DNA of 64,000 nucleotides from Urophycis tenuis (lineage: Eukaryota; Chordata; Actinopteri; Gadiformes; Phycidae), in NCBI GenBank assembly GCA_036785325.1, contig JAXIVH010000044.1, forward strand, positions 1,983,501 through 2,047,500, given 5' to 3'. A program made the translations under genes and the position numbers. A model generated the notes under the pieces. That model was not told the DNA's origin. It ran no database searches and worked only from the letters and a program-made list of their open reading frames with translations. Below, piece after piece: positions 22,946 through 35,349 of this stretch (position 1 is the stretch's first letter; each line of letters starts with the position of its first letter).

Positions 22946-23754
22946 AAAATGTATCATTGAAGCCATCATTGAGACTTTTCTTTTTAAATTATACCGCATG
23001 AACATGGGTCTGCAATAAAGCTTTAAATATATTTATGTGTGTGTGTGTGTGTTTTAATCACTTACTTGGAACGGCATGATCCCACATCGCTGTGAAGGGA
23101 CGGCGTTAACGAGGTGGGCGTGCAACCCCTCGAGAGAGTTGCTGCCTCGCCGGCACTTGTACTTGTTCAGCCGGATGCCGTTCTTCACAACCACCTTCAC
23201 AGAGACATACAGCTGTATGCCAGGGGGGTCCTGTAACACACAACCTATTACAAGGTCCTCATTTATGCTGGTGTCATTTTGAAATGTTACCATATACAAG
23301 TTTGAATGGTTTTGACACACGATGACTGCAGAGACAGCTGCAGGATGGCCCTGGATGCAGGACGGAGGGGGCCTGTGGCTGTGCGGGGAGGACCAGCGGT
23401 ATGGGTGCTGCCGACACAGGGGGCGGGCAGGCCACAAGCTGACGCAGCAGGAGGCCTCGGCTGGAGGCGGGTGGGCGCAGGAGGCTTCGGCCGGGTGGAG
23501 GACGACAACGCAGTGGGCTGAACGGGCCGGTTGGTGGGAGTCACAGGCTCTGGCTCATCAACAAATAATCTGGAAATATAAAATACACACGTGATCAGTA
23601 TTGATATTGATATCTTTTATAAGAACACTGTTCATACTGTTTACACTTTTTATACAACTGTTTATACAATGTCCAAACTGTTTATTTATTCATGTTTATC
23701 ACTGACAATAAAGGTGACTTGGTATGACTTGTGTGCTATTTTCTTTCCACAGTC
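22946..23754 (-). repeat. exon-bearing satellite segment, copy 4
   Basis: Copies 4 and 5 lie 1770 bp apart and are nearly identical together with their flanking units, a recent duplication. The (TG)n run is longer than in copies 2 and 3. Confidence 0.9.
23066..23569 (-). pseudogene. captured transposon exon, copy 4
   Basis: The open second part can be read for 127 residues. It differs from copies 1-3 by Val in NEDLV and Gly in VVKNGI. The splice sites are kept. Confidence 0.6.
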
Positions 23755-24715
23755 AACAGAACACAGATGAATCAGCTTATTATTTCGACGACCCGTGGGC
23801 AAATATAGTCATGCCATACGCCGTTGGAAAGCTTAGATTTCCCCGCTTAAAATGAGCCAATCTCCGAGCAATTTGGTTGCTCACAGACAAAACTGCGTCA
23901 GGTTGACTGGAGTCTACCCAGCAGCTAAAAACATACTGGGTACGTTTCAATTAAGATCAATCTTTCCTTACAGAACACAAATTAATTAGCTTAGTATTTC
24001 AACAACCCATGAGTCAATATAGTCTTGCCATACGCCGTTGGGAAGCTTAGATTTCCCCGCTTAAAATGAGCCCATCAGCGAGCAGTCTGGTTGCTCACAG
24101 ACTAAACTGCGTCAGGTTGACTGAAGTCTACCCAGCAATTAAAAACATACCTTCAACGTTTCAATTAACATCAATCTTTCCTTACAGAACACAAATTAAT
24201 TAGCTTAGTATTTCAACGACCCTTTGGTGAATATAGTCTTGCCATACACCGTTGGAAAGCTTAGATTTCCCCGCTTAAAATGAGCCCATCCCCGAGCAAT
24301 TTGGTTGCTCACAGACAAAACTGCGTCAGTTTGACTGAAGTCTACCCAGCAGCTAAAAACATACCTTAAACGTTTCAATTAAGATCAATCTTTCCTTACA
24401 GAACACAAATTAATTAGCTTAGTATTTCAACGACCCTTTGGTTAATATAGTCTTGCCATACGCCGTTGGAAAGCTTAGATTTCCCCGCTTACAAAGAGCC
24501 CACCCCCCAGCAATTTGGTTGCTCACAGACAAAACTGCGTCAGGTTGACTGAAGTCTACCCAGCAGCTAAAAACATACCTTCAACGTTTCAATTAAGATC
24601 AATCTTTCAATAAAGAACACAAATTAATTAGCTTAGTATTTCAACGACCCATGAGTCAATATAGTCTTGCCATACGCCGTTGGAAAGCTTAGATTTCCCC
24701 GCTCAAAATGAGCCC
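23755..24715. repeat. 214-bp satellite array, block 5 (about 4 units)
   Basis: The block carries a distinctive unit with ACATACTGGGTACG in place of ACATACCTTCAACG near 23933; the same change occurs 1770 bp later near 25703. Confidence 0.95.
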
Positions 24716-25524
24716 AAAATGTATCATTGAAGCCATCATTGAGACTTTTCTTTTTAAATTATACCGCATGAACATGGGTCTGCAATAAAGCTTTAAATAT
24801 ATTTATGTGTGTGTGTGTGTGTTTTAATCACTTACTTGGAACGGCATGATCCCACATCGCTGTGAAGGGACGGCGTTAACGAGGTGGGCGTGCAACCCCT
24901 CGAGAGAGTTGCTGCCTCGCCGGCACTTGTACTTGTTCAGCCGGATGCCGTTCTTCACAACCACCTTCACAGAGACATACAGCTGTATGCCAGGGGGGTC
25001 CTGTAACACACAACCTATTACAAGGTCCTCATTTATGCTGGTGTCATTTTGAAATGTTACCATATACAAGTTTGAATGGTTTTGACACACGATGACTGCA
25101 GAGACAGCTGCAGGATGGCCCTGGATGCAGGACGGAGGGGGCCTGTGGCTGTGCGGGGAGGACCAGCGGTATGGGTGCTGCCGACACAGGGGGCGGGCAG
25201 GCCACAAGCTGACGCAGCAGGAGGCCTCGGCTGGAGGCGGGTGGGCGCAGGAGGCTTCGGCCGGGTGGAGGACGACAACGCAGTGGGCTGAACGGGCCGG
25301 TTGGTGGGAGTCACAGGCTCTGGCTCATCAACAAATAATCTGGAAATATAAAATACACACGTGATCAGTATTGATATTGATATCTTTTATAAGAACACTG
25401 TTCATACTGTTTACACTTTTTATACAACTGTTTATACAATGTCCAAACTGTTTATTTATTAATGTTTATCACTGACAATAAAGGTGACTTGGTATGACTT
25501 GTGTGCTATTTTCTTTCCACAGTC
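24716..25524 (-). repeat. exon-bearing satellite segment, copy 5
   Basis: The block is nearly identical to copy 4. Confidence 0.9.
24836..25339 (-). pseudogene. captured transposon exon, copy 5
   Basis: It encodes the same 127-residue open stretch as copy 4, with no residue difference seen. Confidence 0.6.
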
Positions 25525-26484
25525 AACAGAACACACATGAATCAGCTTATTATTTCGACGACCCGTGGGCAAATATAGTCATGCCATACGCCGTTGGAAA
25601 GCTTAGATTTCCCCGCTTAAAATGAGCCAATCTCCGAGCAATTTGGTTGCTCACAGACAAAACTGCGTCAGGTTGACTGAAGTCTACCCAGCAGCTAAAA
25701 ACATACTGGGTACGTTTCAATTAAGATCAATCTTTCCTTACAGAACACAAATTAATTAGCTTAGTATTTCAACAACCCATGAGTCAATATAGTCTTGCCA
25801 TACGCCGTTGGGAAGCTTAGATTTCCCCGCTTAAAATGAGCCCATCAGCGAGCAGTCTGGTTGCTCACAGACTAAACTGCGTCAGGTTGACTGAAGTCTA
25901 CCCAGCAATTAAAAACATACCTTCAACGTTTCAATTAACATCAATCTTTCCTTACAGAACACAAATTAATTAGCTTAGTATTTCAACGACCCTTTGGTGA
26001 ATATAGTCTTGCCATACACCGTTGGAAAGCTTAGATTTCCCCGCTTAAAATGAGCCCATCCCCGAGCAATTTGGTTGCTCACAGACAAAACTGCGTCAGG
26101 TTGACTGAAGTCTACCCAGCAGCTAAAAACATACCTTCAACGTTTCAATTAACATCAATCTTTCCTTACAGAACACAAATTAATTAGCTTAGTATTTCAA
26201 CGACCCATGAGTCAATATAGTCTTGCCATACGCCATTGGAAAGCTTAGATTTGCTCGCTTAAAATGAGCACATCCGCGAGCAATCTGGTTGATCACAGAC
26301 TAAACTGCGTCAGGTTGACTGAAGTCTACCTAGCAGCTAAAAAAATACCTTAAACGTTTCAATTAAGATCAATCTTTCAATAAAGAACACAAATTAATTA
26401 GCTTAGTATTTCAACGACCCATGAGTCAATATAGTCTTGCCATACGCCGTTGGAAAGCTTAGATTTCCCGCTTAAAATGAGCCC
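25525..26484. repeat. 214-bp satellite array, block 6 (about 4 units)
   Basis: The 214-bp phase continues. The unit near 26245 is more diverged (TTTGCTCGCTTAAAATGAGC). Confidence 0.95.
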
Positions 26485-27294
26485 AAAATGTATCATTGAA
26501 GCCATCATTGAGACTTTTCTTTTTAAATTATACCGCATGAACATGGGTCCGCAATAAAGCTTTATATATATTTATGTGTGTGTGTGTGTGTTTAAATCAC
26601 TTACTTGGAACGGCATCATCCCACATCGCTGTGAAGGGACGGCGTTAACGAGGTGGGCGTGCAACCCCTCGAGAGAGTTGCTGCCTCGCCGGCACATGTA
26701 CTTGTTCAGCCGGATGCCGTTCTTCACAACCACCTTCACAGAGACATACAGCTGTATGCCAGGGGGGTCCTGTAACACACAACCTATTGCAAGGTCCTCA
26801 TTTATGCTGGTGTCATTTTGAAATGTTACCATATACAAGTTTGAATGGTTTTGACACACGATGACTGCAGAGACAGCTGCAGGATGGCCCTGGATGCAGG
26901 ACGGAGGGGGCCTGTGGCTGTGCGGGGAGGACCAGCGGTATGGGTGCTGCCGACACAGGGGGCGGGCAGGCCACAGGCTGACGCAGCAGGAGGCCTCGGC
27001 TGGAGGCGGGTGGGCGCAGGAGGCTTCGGCCGGGTGGAGGACGACAACGCAGTGGGCTGAACGGGCCGGTTGGTGGGAGTCACAGGCTCTGGCTCATCAA
27101 CAAATAATCTGGAAATATAAAATACACACGTGATCAGTATTGATATTGATATCTTTTATAAGAACACTGTTCATACTGTTTACACTTTTTATACAACTGT
27201 TTATTCAATGTCCATACTGTTTATTTATTAATGTTTATCACTGACAATAAAGGTGACTTGGTATGACTTGTGTGCTATTTTCTTTCCACAGCCA
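26485..27294 (-). repeat. exon-bearing satellite segment, copy 6
   Basis: This is the last segment. It is slightly more diverged than copies 4 and 5 (ACAGCC in place of ACAGTC at its right edge). Confidence 0.9.
26605..27108 (-). pseudogene. captured transposon exon, copy 6
   Basis: The splice sites are kept. It has Met for Lys in KYMCRRG and Met for Ile in CGMMPFQ. Confidence 0.6.
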
Positions 27295-27421
27295 ACAGAA
27301 CACACATGATTCAGCTTATTATTTCGACGACCTGTGGGCAAATATAATCATGCCATACACCGTTGGAAAGCTTAGATTGCCACGATTAAAACGAGATCAT
27401 TTGCTTCGAGTCATATGCTTG
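27295..27421. repeat. diverged satellite unit, left half
   Basis: The unit decays at the array edge (GGAAAGCTTAGATTGCC) and is interrupted at 27421 by the next element. It resumes at 28524. Confidence 0.85.
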
Positions 27422-28523
27422 TGTAACCAAACAGTAGAATAATAATTCAGAGTCCTGATAGCAGTTTACTATCCATCCCAGGATTTATTAAAAACAATAT
27501 CTGGGACCAAAGTACATCACACCTCGTAATGGCTTGGAACATTCAAGTATCAAAATATCAATGAGGGTGGTTATGTATCACAAATGGTATTTAAATGAAC
27601 ATTGAAATACATTGACTTTTTTTTTTTTTTCAGTGTTTCACTCCATAAACAAACAAACAAAACAAAAGTATCTTTTCAGGTAAATTTCAATTGTCCATTC
27701 AGGTAAGTATCAAAAGTTTATCCTTCAAAAAGAAAACACCAAAATGGCTGGCCAGCAAAAATATATATAGAGCTCTTTTATATTTTGTAGTTGATGTGTA
27801 TGTAGTGCAAAGGGGGATTTGGGCTAGGACTGTTTGCCTGAAGAAGGGCCAAGGGTGGAGCGAAGACGTCTCCTCTGCAGCCACCGGGACACCTGGACAG
27901 TCTCTCTCCCCTCTCTCTCTCTTCTGCAGCCAACCGTCGCGTGCAACGTGTTGGACTATCAATGGAAAATTACAGTGCTAAGGGTATTGTACCAGAGCAC
28001 GGAGGCAACGTGTTGAACTGTGCAGTAACCAGGCATCACTGAGCCCGCGATTCCCACTCATAACAAGTCACATTATGAGTAATTTACACAAGAGTAAAAA
28101 TAAATAACATTTAGAGAAAAGAAAAAAATACTTTGCTTCACAGCATAGCTTGATAGCATTCTGCTTCATTCAAATCACGCAGTATGTGCGTAGCATTACA
28201 TATCAGCAAATCAATTATCTTAATTTGGCTATTTAGCTCCACTTTGAGATATTGAAAACATCAGGGGAACATTAACAACATAACATATGAAATATTGAAG
28301 CTCACCTATCAATGGAAAATTACAGTGCTAAGGGTATTGTACCGGAGCACGGAGGCAACGTGTTGAACTGTGCAGTAACCAGGCATCACTGAGCCCGCGA
28401 TTCCCACTGGAGGCGGAAAACAGCTGGGTGTCGTAAAACAAACTGTCGTGATGCTTCTTAAAGGCCATGCACACAAAATAGAAACGGAACTGATAACAAA
28501 TCACTCGTTACCCCTGGGTTACA
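27422..28523. mobile_element. TGTAACC-ended element, copy A
   Basis: The element starts TGTAACCAA and ends GGGTTACA, short inverted termini, with CTTG on both sides (27418-27421 and 28524-28527). The two flanks are halves of one satellite unit. Inside, a stretch of about 100 bp containing GCACGGAGGCAACGTGTTG occurs twice (about 27958 and 28308). No coding frame is convincing. A relative lies at 39710-40882. The superfamily is unknown to me. Confidence 0.65.
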
Positions 28524-28625
28524 CTTGCTCAGAGACAAAACGGCGATAGGTTGAATGAAGTCTACCCAGCGGCTAAAAACATAGCTTCAACGTCAACGGA
28601 ATCGTTTCTCTTTCTACCAAATCGA
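28524..28625. repeat. diverged satellite unit, right half; end of the array
   Basis: TTGCTCAGAGACAAAACGG and CTACCCAGCGGCTAAAAACA are recognisable satellite sequence. Similarity fades by about 28625. Confidence 0.8.
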
Positions 28626-29094
28626 TACAGCTAAATACATACCTTAACGAAAAGTCGAATTATTAACTCGCAAAGGATGAAGATCATCAAATTCACCTTA
28701 GTTGAATCCTCCGTTGGCAGTGGACAGCAATGACCGTGACCGTATGAGTCGTAAAAACATTAGGTGACGTATTCCGATCCTCGCTCAGCGATTGGTCCGT
28801 TGAGCGCCGAGCTCTGCTCAGCATCGCTCCGCCATTGGCCGATCGCTGCTCAACTCTGCTCAGCTTTGGTCAACCATTGGTCGGTTAGCGTGAGCTTAGG
28901 GACTTGGCGGAGAGTTTGCCTGACGAAGGCGAACGACCCCCCCCCCCCCCCAAGTCCCCATTGCGCAACCCTGGGATCGACCAAAAAGGACAAGTACGTC
29001 TCGCTGAGGCCCGCGGGAAGGCGCGGTTTGACATCACGCCCCGTCCACATCACGCACAGGTGCCTTCTGGGATTTGTATGCGCCCGACCGGTAC
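28626..29094. other. spacer with degenerate short repeats and a C-run
   Basis: About 28780-28890 holds imperfect copies of a motif around CATTGGTC / CTGCTCAGC. A C-run lies at 28937-28951. No gene is supported; the open frames here are antisense or low-complexity. Confidence 0.5.
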
Positions 29095-29116
29095 GCGTAT
29101 TTACGAATCCTACTAT

Positions 29117-30056
29117 ACATGAGTCCAACAAACCGGGTACCGCCCACTTTTTTGACACATCCGGGCATTTTTAGGTGAAACTACCCGGAAATATTTGAAT
29201 GGGGGTCTATGAGAATTTCAGTGCATTACATTTCTGAACTTCCCCCAAGTATTATATATAGCCATTTATACCGATCTAATGCTATGGCCAGACAGCAGAC
29301 CAGTTATACCAACTCTCTTCCAAGTCCTGACCGGTGTCGCTCTTTAGAAAAACTTAAATTAATCGGCAATGTCAGATGTCCCTTCACGCTGGAATCTGGT
29401 CTCGGGGCGAACGAGACGAGTGGCCAGAGGTGGACTACGGGGACATATGGAACTACCTAAGCAATGAATGTATGAATCACGAATGAAGATGAGGGCACCA
29501 AAACAATCTATTTTCATTCAAGTCAAGTCACTTTTATTTTTATAGCGCATTTAACATGCAGAGTGCAACCATGATAGCACTAGTGCTAGGTGGTGCAGGC
29601 TAACTCGGAGCTGAACTATGACATGTAATTACAGTTCCTAGTAGTTCGCAAAGTTTAATTCATTCCTTCATTATTTTAGATTAGACATATTTAACATCGA
29701 ACATCAACTGATTTTAGCTACTAATCTGTAACGAAGTGTTTGCCCCAGACGTAAACAAATGTAGACGCCGCACAGCCTCCCATCGGGATTCTCTCTTCCG
29801 ATTGCCTGGAGCCACAAACCCCTTCTTTTCCTTTCCCTTTCTTTTTGTGGCAACATACTAAATCACAAATCCTCATTTTTTGTTGTTAGCATTGTGAAAT
29901 ACAACACAACAGCTTTTAGGGATGGTGCCTGCTCATGGAAATAGCCTACTGTTCTATCAACAGTAATAGCCGAGTGCCTACTTCCTTCACCTAAAAGAGG
30001 GCGTGGACGTTCTGGGGCTCATTAGCATATCGCTGGTGACGAGACGCTGGACTCAT
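29117..30056. mobile_element. insertion inside the left arm
   Basis: CTAT flanks both ends (29113-29116 and 30057-30060), and the ends carry inverted ATGAGTCCA / TGGACTCAT. It includes a stretch of the common fish type AGTCAAGTCACTTTTATTTTTATAGCGC, broken here by the 20-base limit: AGTCAAGTCACTTTTATTTT at about 29520. No gene is seen. Confidence 0.6.
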
Positions 30057-30239
30057 CTATGGCCACGCCAAGTCCCGCCCTATGCCTACGCCTGATTGGC
30101 TGAGCTCAATGAGTGCCGCGTAGCTAATCTGAGGTAAACTAACCACTGTTCTTTTCAGTCATGTTGATTTGTTGATTTGCTTTTTATCATCCTGTTTACG
30201 TTGTAGTGTACAGTATGTTGTGTGTGTCTTAAGCTGCGC

Positions 30240-30295
30240 TGGAACTTTGAATTTCCCCTTGGGGATCAATAAAGTATCTATCTATCTATCTAAAA
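30240..30295 (+). repeat. LINE 3' tail fragment
   Basis: CCTTGGGGATCAATAAAGT followed by (ATCT)n is the 3' end type of fish L2-group LINEs. Only the tail is present. Confidence 0.7.
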
Positions 30296-30913
30296 CCTGA
30301 ATTATTATTTTATTTTATATTATTGTGTTAAATGTTCCAAATGTAAAGCACTTTGAGCTTCATTCTGTGTATGATATGATATATCATACAAATAAAGCTT
30401 ATTAATACTAATAATTCAACTGTAGTCAATCAATATTAATGGCACGTATGTGTCAAAGACATTTTGTTTAATGTATGCATGTATTCAACATAACCTGTGC
30501 AATAGAGGCTATATGTATAGGACAGGAATTTTGTCAACAACATTATGGTGTTTCTGTGAGTGGTTATTAGCCTACTGATCGTCTGTTCACGCAATGTGGC
30601 ATAGATTATGATATCACATTGATATGATATATGATAGTAGTGCTAAAAGGGCATTGTAAACAGAATACGAAAGGTATATTCCTTGCGTGTCAATAAGGCA
30701 ATAACAACAACGATGCGGACACGCGGAATAGCAGAGTGCAGCGGCGTGTACAGCGGCGTGTACACAAATGCGTATCATCTGTTTCGCGAACACAAATTTG
30801 TTTCGGCGTAACGATGCGGACACGCGGAATATGCTTCCTCATTGAGCTCAGCCAATCAGGCGTAGGCATAGGGCGGGACTTGGCGTGGCCATAGTAGGAT
30901 TCGTAAATACGCT

Positions 30914-31046
30914 GCCGGTCCCAGCAGGCCAAGGATGTCGCAATTTGATGACATAATGACCGATCGCGATAGGCCGGTATAACAAAAATCTCTATCGTTG
31001 GCCAAATTTTTATCGCATACCGCTTATACCGTTTATATCGCCCAGC
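30914..31046. mobile_element. truncated hAT end
   Basis: The stretch ends ATATCGCCCAGCCCTA, the same terminus as the elements at 31835 and 47913. No matching left terminus or duplication was found. Confidence 0.45.
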
Positions 31047-31834
31047 CCTACAGGAGGGTTTTGGGAAGACTATCAATAGGTCACACTCTGACAACATCAT
31101 CTAATGTTGCAAAAGCCCTTTTTACATCCTCTAGTAGTTCATTGGTTGCCAAACGGTGTGCCGTGAGGCAAGTCCGGTGTGCCGTGGGATTTTGTGACAA
31201 CCATACATTATTATTGCAATATACAACTACACAAAAATAATTATTTTTTAATTTACTATATCAGTACTTTATATGCACCCATTTCATAATACAGAGGGTT
31301 AGGGGTTAGTTGCCCAGGTGGGAATTATAAGACTATGACACATCAAAGGCTGTAAGACAACATTAAAACAGAGAAACACAAGAGAGGGAAAATTGAGAAT
31401 TCTTGTGCGGAACAAAACACCAACCACCAGTGCAGAGACTGCCGACAACCCACCCCCGAAAAAAAAAAGAGGAAGAAAACTGTCAACAGACAGTATCATG
31501 ACAGTTATCTGTCTTATGGCTTCAGTTGGACCAGGGATGTCAACAGTCCTCAGCCCGAGTGCGTCTGTCGAGAGAAGTTAGTTAATGCTAATGTAGCAGG
31601 ATGGATGTGTTGCCATCTGTAACCTTCTCTCCCTGCTCCTTTTTACCTGTTGGTTTAGTCCAATTAACATGTGCCCATAAGAAAGGGTAGATTGAGGCCA
31701 CCTGTGTGGATCTCTTGTGGGTGACTGTTTGCTGTCTGTATCCCTGGACTGCCTTCCCACCACCATCCGGGGCAGAGAGCTGCTTGGCTGCCAGTGTGTC
31801 AGAAAAACACTCATGCAGGCTATTCCCGTTCACC

Positions 31835-32778
31835 TAGGGCTGGGCGATATGGACCAAAAGTCATATCTCGACATTTTCAAGCAGAATATCAATATAAGAT
31901 AAATATCGATATTTTTTGACGCAATAACATATTTGCTGTTGCCGCGCTCCAACTCGTCATTCTACATGGGTGGCGCCGCTGTGCGTTCATTTCCAGCCTG
32001 CCTGCGTCGCGGTGCTCATTAATCTGCCTTGCTGATTGCAAACTCAATCTTTAATTTGGGTGTAGGACAGGGTAGCTAAACATTTTAAAATGAATGAGTC
32101 AAAAACAGTCAGAGCAAGATGTGGCAAATGTCACCATTCTCGAATTTGACAATGCGGTCCCGACGTTACAGGAACGATAGCCTATGCCGAAATCGTTTTA
32201 TTGTAGCCTAGTATAGTAGAAACTATATGAATGTTTTAATAAAAGGCAAAATTCTGCAATCGTAGCAAAACAGTGGGTGCAGTCAGTCTATGCATAGCAT
32301 CTTAAATAGGCTAAGCAGCGGCAATGTTTCTTAAAAGACGGATCAGAACGCTCCGATGCTTCGTGAAATATATATATATATATATCGTCAGTTATCATAA
32401 AATATCCGTTATGTTATCGTCCATTCATTTGATATTTTATGTCATCTAGCCAACGTGTCATTTAGATTCGATGTAGCCAGCGAAAGCGAATGAAAGAAGC
32501 GCAGTCGCGGAGAAGTTTCCTGCCCACGAAAGTCTGCTGCAGCGTCGCTACAAAGTATCTGTGAAAGCCACACGTTGTACACAGAGAGATAGTGCCTCGC
32601 AGAGAAGAGAACGAAATAGCAGGCGGCAGGCGCGGCTCGAAACGGCTGTTATTTGGAACAAAGTGCTGTACTTTAAACGCAAATGAAACTATATCGATAT
32701 TGACGATAGCGTCTCGTTCCATATCTTGTTTGAAAAAATATCGATATATTTAAAATATCGATATACCGCCCAGCCCTA
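31835..32778. mobile_element. non-autonomous hAT element
   Basis: The element starts TAGGGCTGGGCGATAT and ends ATACCGCCCAGCCCTA, a clear inverted pair. CGTTCAC lies on both sides (31827-31833 and 32779-32785), seven of the usual eight bases. It has an internal (TA)n run near 32370 and ATCGATAT-rich ends. No intact frame. Confidence 0.85.
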
Positions 32779-33539
32779 CGTTCACTTCCATTGAGGTGTG
32801 TTGGTCTTGGTCGCTTTGCCATCAGCATCTTCCTGGAGTTCTATGGTATTGCTTCTAGCCCTCGGAGTGGCTTCCCATGCTTCCCGCTACTCTCTGCCCA
32901 ATCCCGGATAACTGGGATGATGGAAGACAGTTCTGGCACTGCTGTTTTTGTTTCAGTGGATTTCCATTTGTGTCCAATGTCAGTTTTCCCTTTATTTATG
33001 TGCTCTTGAGAAAGTGTGCATGTCATTGTTTAATTTCATTTGTTTTTTTGTTGTTGGTGCAACCACTGACTGTACTGAGTACTAGGTAATTCTGCCCTGG
33101 AGCCCCTCCCCCTTTTTCATCTCCCATGTTGACTAGATGTTCGTATCAACTTTACTTTATCACGTTTGCAATTTTACTGTGCAATATGTGTGTGTAGTGT
33201 GTGTGACATGTGTGGCCTTGTTGAAATGTCCTCTTCCATTTCTGTGGCGAACCCCTTCTTTAGTGCTACTCCCATCTAGCTAACTTGTGTAGCTTCCTCC
33301 ACCTAGCGGGTTGGTCTGGGCCCATGTTAACTGCCATCTGCCTTTATGGTAGTCAAAGCTTAATTTATTTGTCTTAATGTCTTCTCGTCTTTGACAATAA
33401 ATTATCTGTTTTGTATCATATGTGTGTCTGTCTTCAGTATATAATGTACCTGTGTGTGCTTTTTGGGATATAAATAAATGGGTGTTCCCCAGGTCCCCTA
33501 AGATTTCTGGGGTGGCGTAGTCGAGCAATTCCCCCGTCA

Positions 33540-35115
33540 TGCCACACTAACATGGTCCCAAGCAAGCTGAAGAGGCACTTGGAAACTAAACATCCCTTCT
33601 ATGTTGAGAGGAACTTTGCCTACTTCAAAAGAGCTGATCTGAGCGGGATCTGAACCAGAGGCAGAAAGACCGTTTGTTGGATTGTGTAAAAGTGTCTGAT
33701 GGAGGCTAGTTACATGCTAGCAGAGCTTATTGCAAAGCAGAAGAAGCCTCACACAATTGCGGAGACACTCATCCTTCCCGCTTGCAAAAAAATTGTAGGT
33801 GTCATGCTGGGTCCAGATGCCGCAAATGAGCTATCCAAAGTTTCGTCGTCTGATAATAAAATCAGTTAAAGACATTGAGCAACATTTGACAGAGAAACTG
33901 CAGGCGAGCGGCAGATTTTCCCTACAAATAGACAAATCTACTGACATAAGTGGGGCTGCCCAACTTCTGGCAAACGTCAGATATTTTGATGACTATCAAA
34001 GAGACTTTTTTCGTCTGCAAAGAAATGGAAAGCCATACTACGGGAGAAGAAATATTCAGGGTAACTAATAACTATTTAAAAGACAGTCTGACCTGGAATA
34101 TGTGCGTCAGTCTTTGCACAGATGGTGCGGCATGCATGACGGGGAGAGTGAAAGGATTTATTGCTAAGGTGAAAGCACAAAACCCACATATTGTGACAAA
34201 CCACTGCATTTTGCACCGAGAGGCGATTACTTGCCAAAACCATGAGTTAACTGAGGTGCTGGATCAGGCTGTGCAGATGGTGAATTACGTCAAATCAAGG
34301 CCCCTGAAATCTCGCCTCTTCTCCCAGCTGTGCGCCGAGATGGGAGCCGACCACCAAAGCCTGATCCTCCACACAGAGGTACATTGGCTGTCACGGGGGA
34401 AAGTCCTATCCCGTCTTTATGAGCTTCGGGAAGAGCTTTTGGAATTTTCACGTGAACACACTGTCCCACATAAGGACAAGGTCGCGGATGAGAGGTGGTG
34501 TGCCAGGCTGGCTTACCTTGCAAACATATTTGGGCATCTCAACGAGTTAAACGCCAAGCTTCAGGGCGGGAATGAAAACATTTGATCATCTACAGACAAG
34601 ATTCGGGGGTTTATGGGCAAACTTATCCTGTGGCGCGAGGCTTTGGAACAGGGCTCCATGGACATGTTCCCGCTGGCATCAGCAGCGCCACAGGCAGCTA
34701 GGGAACGTGCTGTATATGCCGAACATCTTCAGACCTTAAAAGAGAGGTTTGAGCGCTATTTTCCACTTGTGGCTGACATCGAGGACTATGACTTGATCCG
34801 AGACCCATTCAACCAGGAATCCTCAACAGAAAAGCTCACTATGAAAGAGAGAGAGGAGTGCGCAGAGCTCTGCGTAGACCGCACACTGAGACTCAAATAT
34901 AGTGAGCTCTCACTGGATCAGTTTTGGTTGGCTTCTGCATTGGAGTACCCAAGCATCTCCCACCGCGCGATTGAGCAGCTTCTACTTTTCCCACTACCTA
35001 CCTGTGTGAGTTGGCGTTCTCTACTTTGGTTCACATGAAGAACAAGAGGAGGTCAGGGCTCTCTGTTGAACAGGACTTGCGAGTGGCCCTCTCCTTAGTG
35101 CCACCAAGGATTAAA
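33540..35115 (+). pseudogene. hAT transposase relic, ZBED5/FAM200-like
   Basis: A BED-finger end is readable at 33550 (MVPSKLKRHLETKHP). The catalytic-domain start follows (QIDKSTDIS, about 33925), then LCTDGAACM, TNHCILHRE and LHTEVHWLSRGK, and the C-terminal dimerisation segment (LDQFWLASALEYPS, about 34915) with LSLVPPRIKK at its end. Several stops and frameshifts (for example after 33650, at 34068 and at 34585) break it, so it is not functional. The hAT family cuts and pastes DNA with 8-bp duplications. Domesticated relatives of this branch exist in vertebrates, but the stops rule that out for this copy. Confidence 0.8.
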
Positions 35116-35349
35116 AAAATCGGTACGCCCCAACAGGCACACGTATCTCACTAATACGGTAAATATTTACAATAGCACATGTTTCAAGGCTGATTCAAAA
35201 TGTTACATTTATAATTTGTAGGTCAGGACCATGGACAGTGCAGCTTCCTTGTATTGACAGTTCTCTGTGCTGAATTTCCTTTTAATTTTGTGACCTGTTT
35301 GGTTTAAATGCTGCTTTGATGAAGCCTAAATTGATATATAGATAGAATT

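Larger units (their letters stand above)
29095..30912. mobile_element. inverted-repeat element with 75-bp arms, one arm split
   Basis: The right arm is 30838-30912. Its exact reverse complement is found in two pieces, 29095-29116 (22 bp) and 30061-30113 (53 bp). The gap is filled by the nested insertion 29117-30056. The interior 30114-30837 holds a LINE tail and a 21-bp direct repeat (ACGATGCGGACACGCGGAAT... at 30711 and 30810). No transposase is seen. The long perfect arms fit a foldback or MITE-type DNA element. Confidence 0.75.

Noticed and set aside
13116..28625. Regular repeats resembling a CRISPR array
   Set aside because: The whole 214-bp unit repeats with no unique spacers, and the setting is a vertebrate genome.
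33540..35115. Domesticated ZBED-type host gene
   Set aside because: Multiple stops and frameshifts, and hAT-type sequence on both sides, make it a transposon relic.
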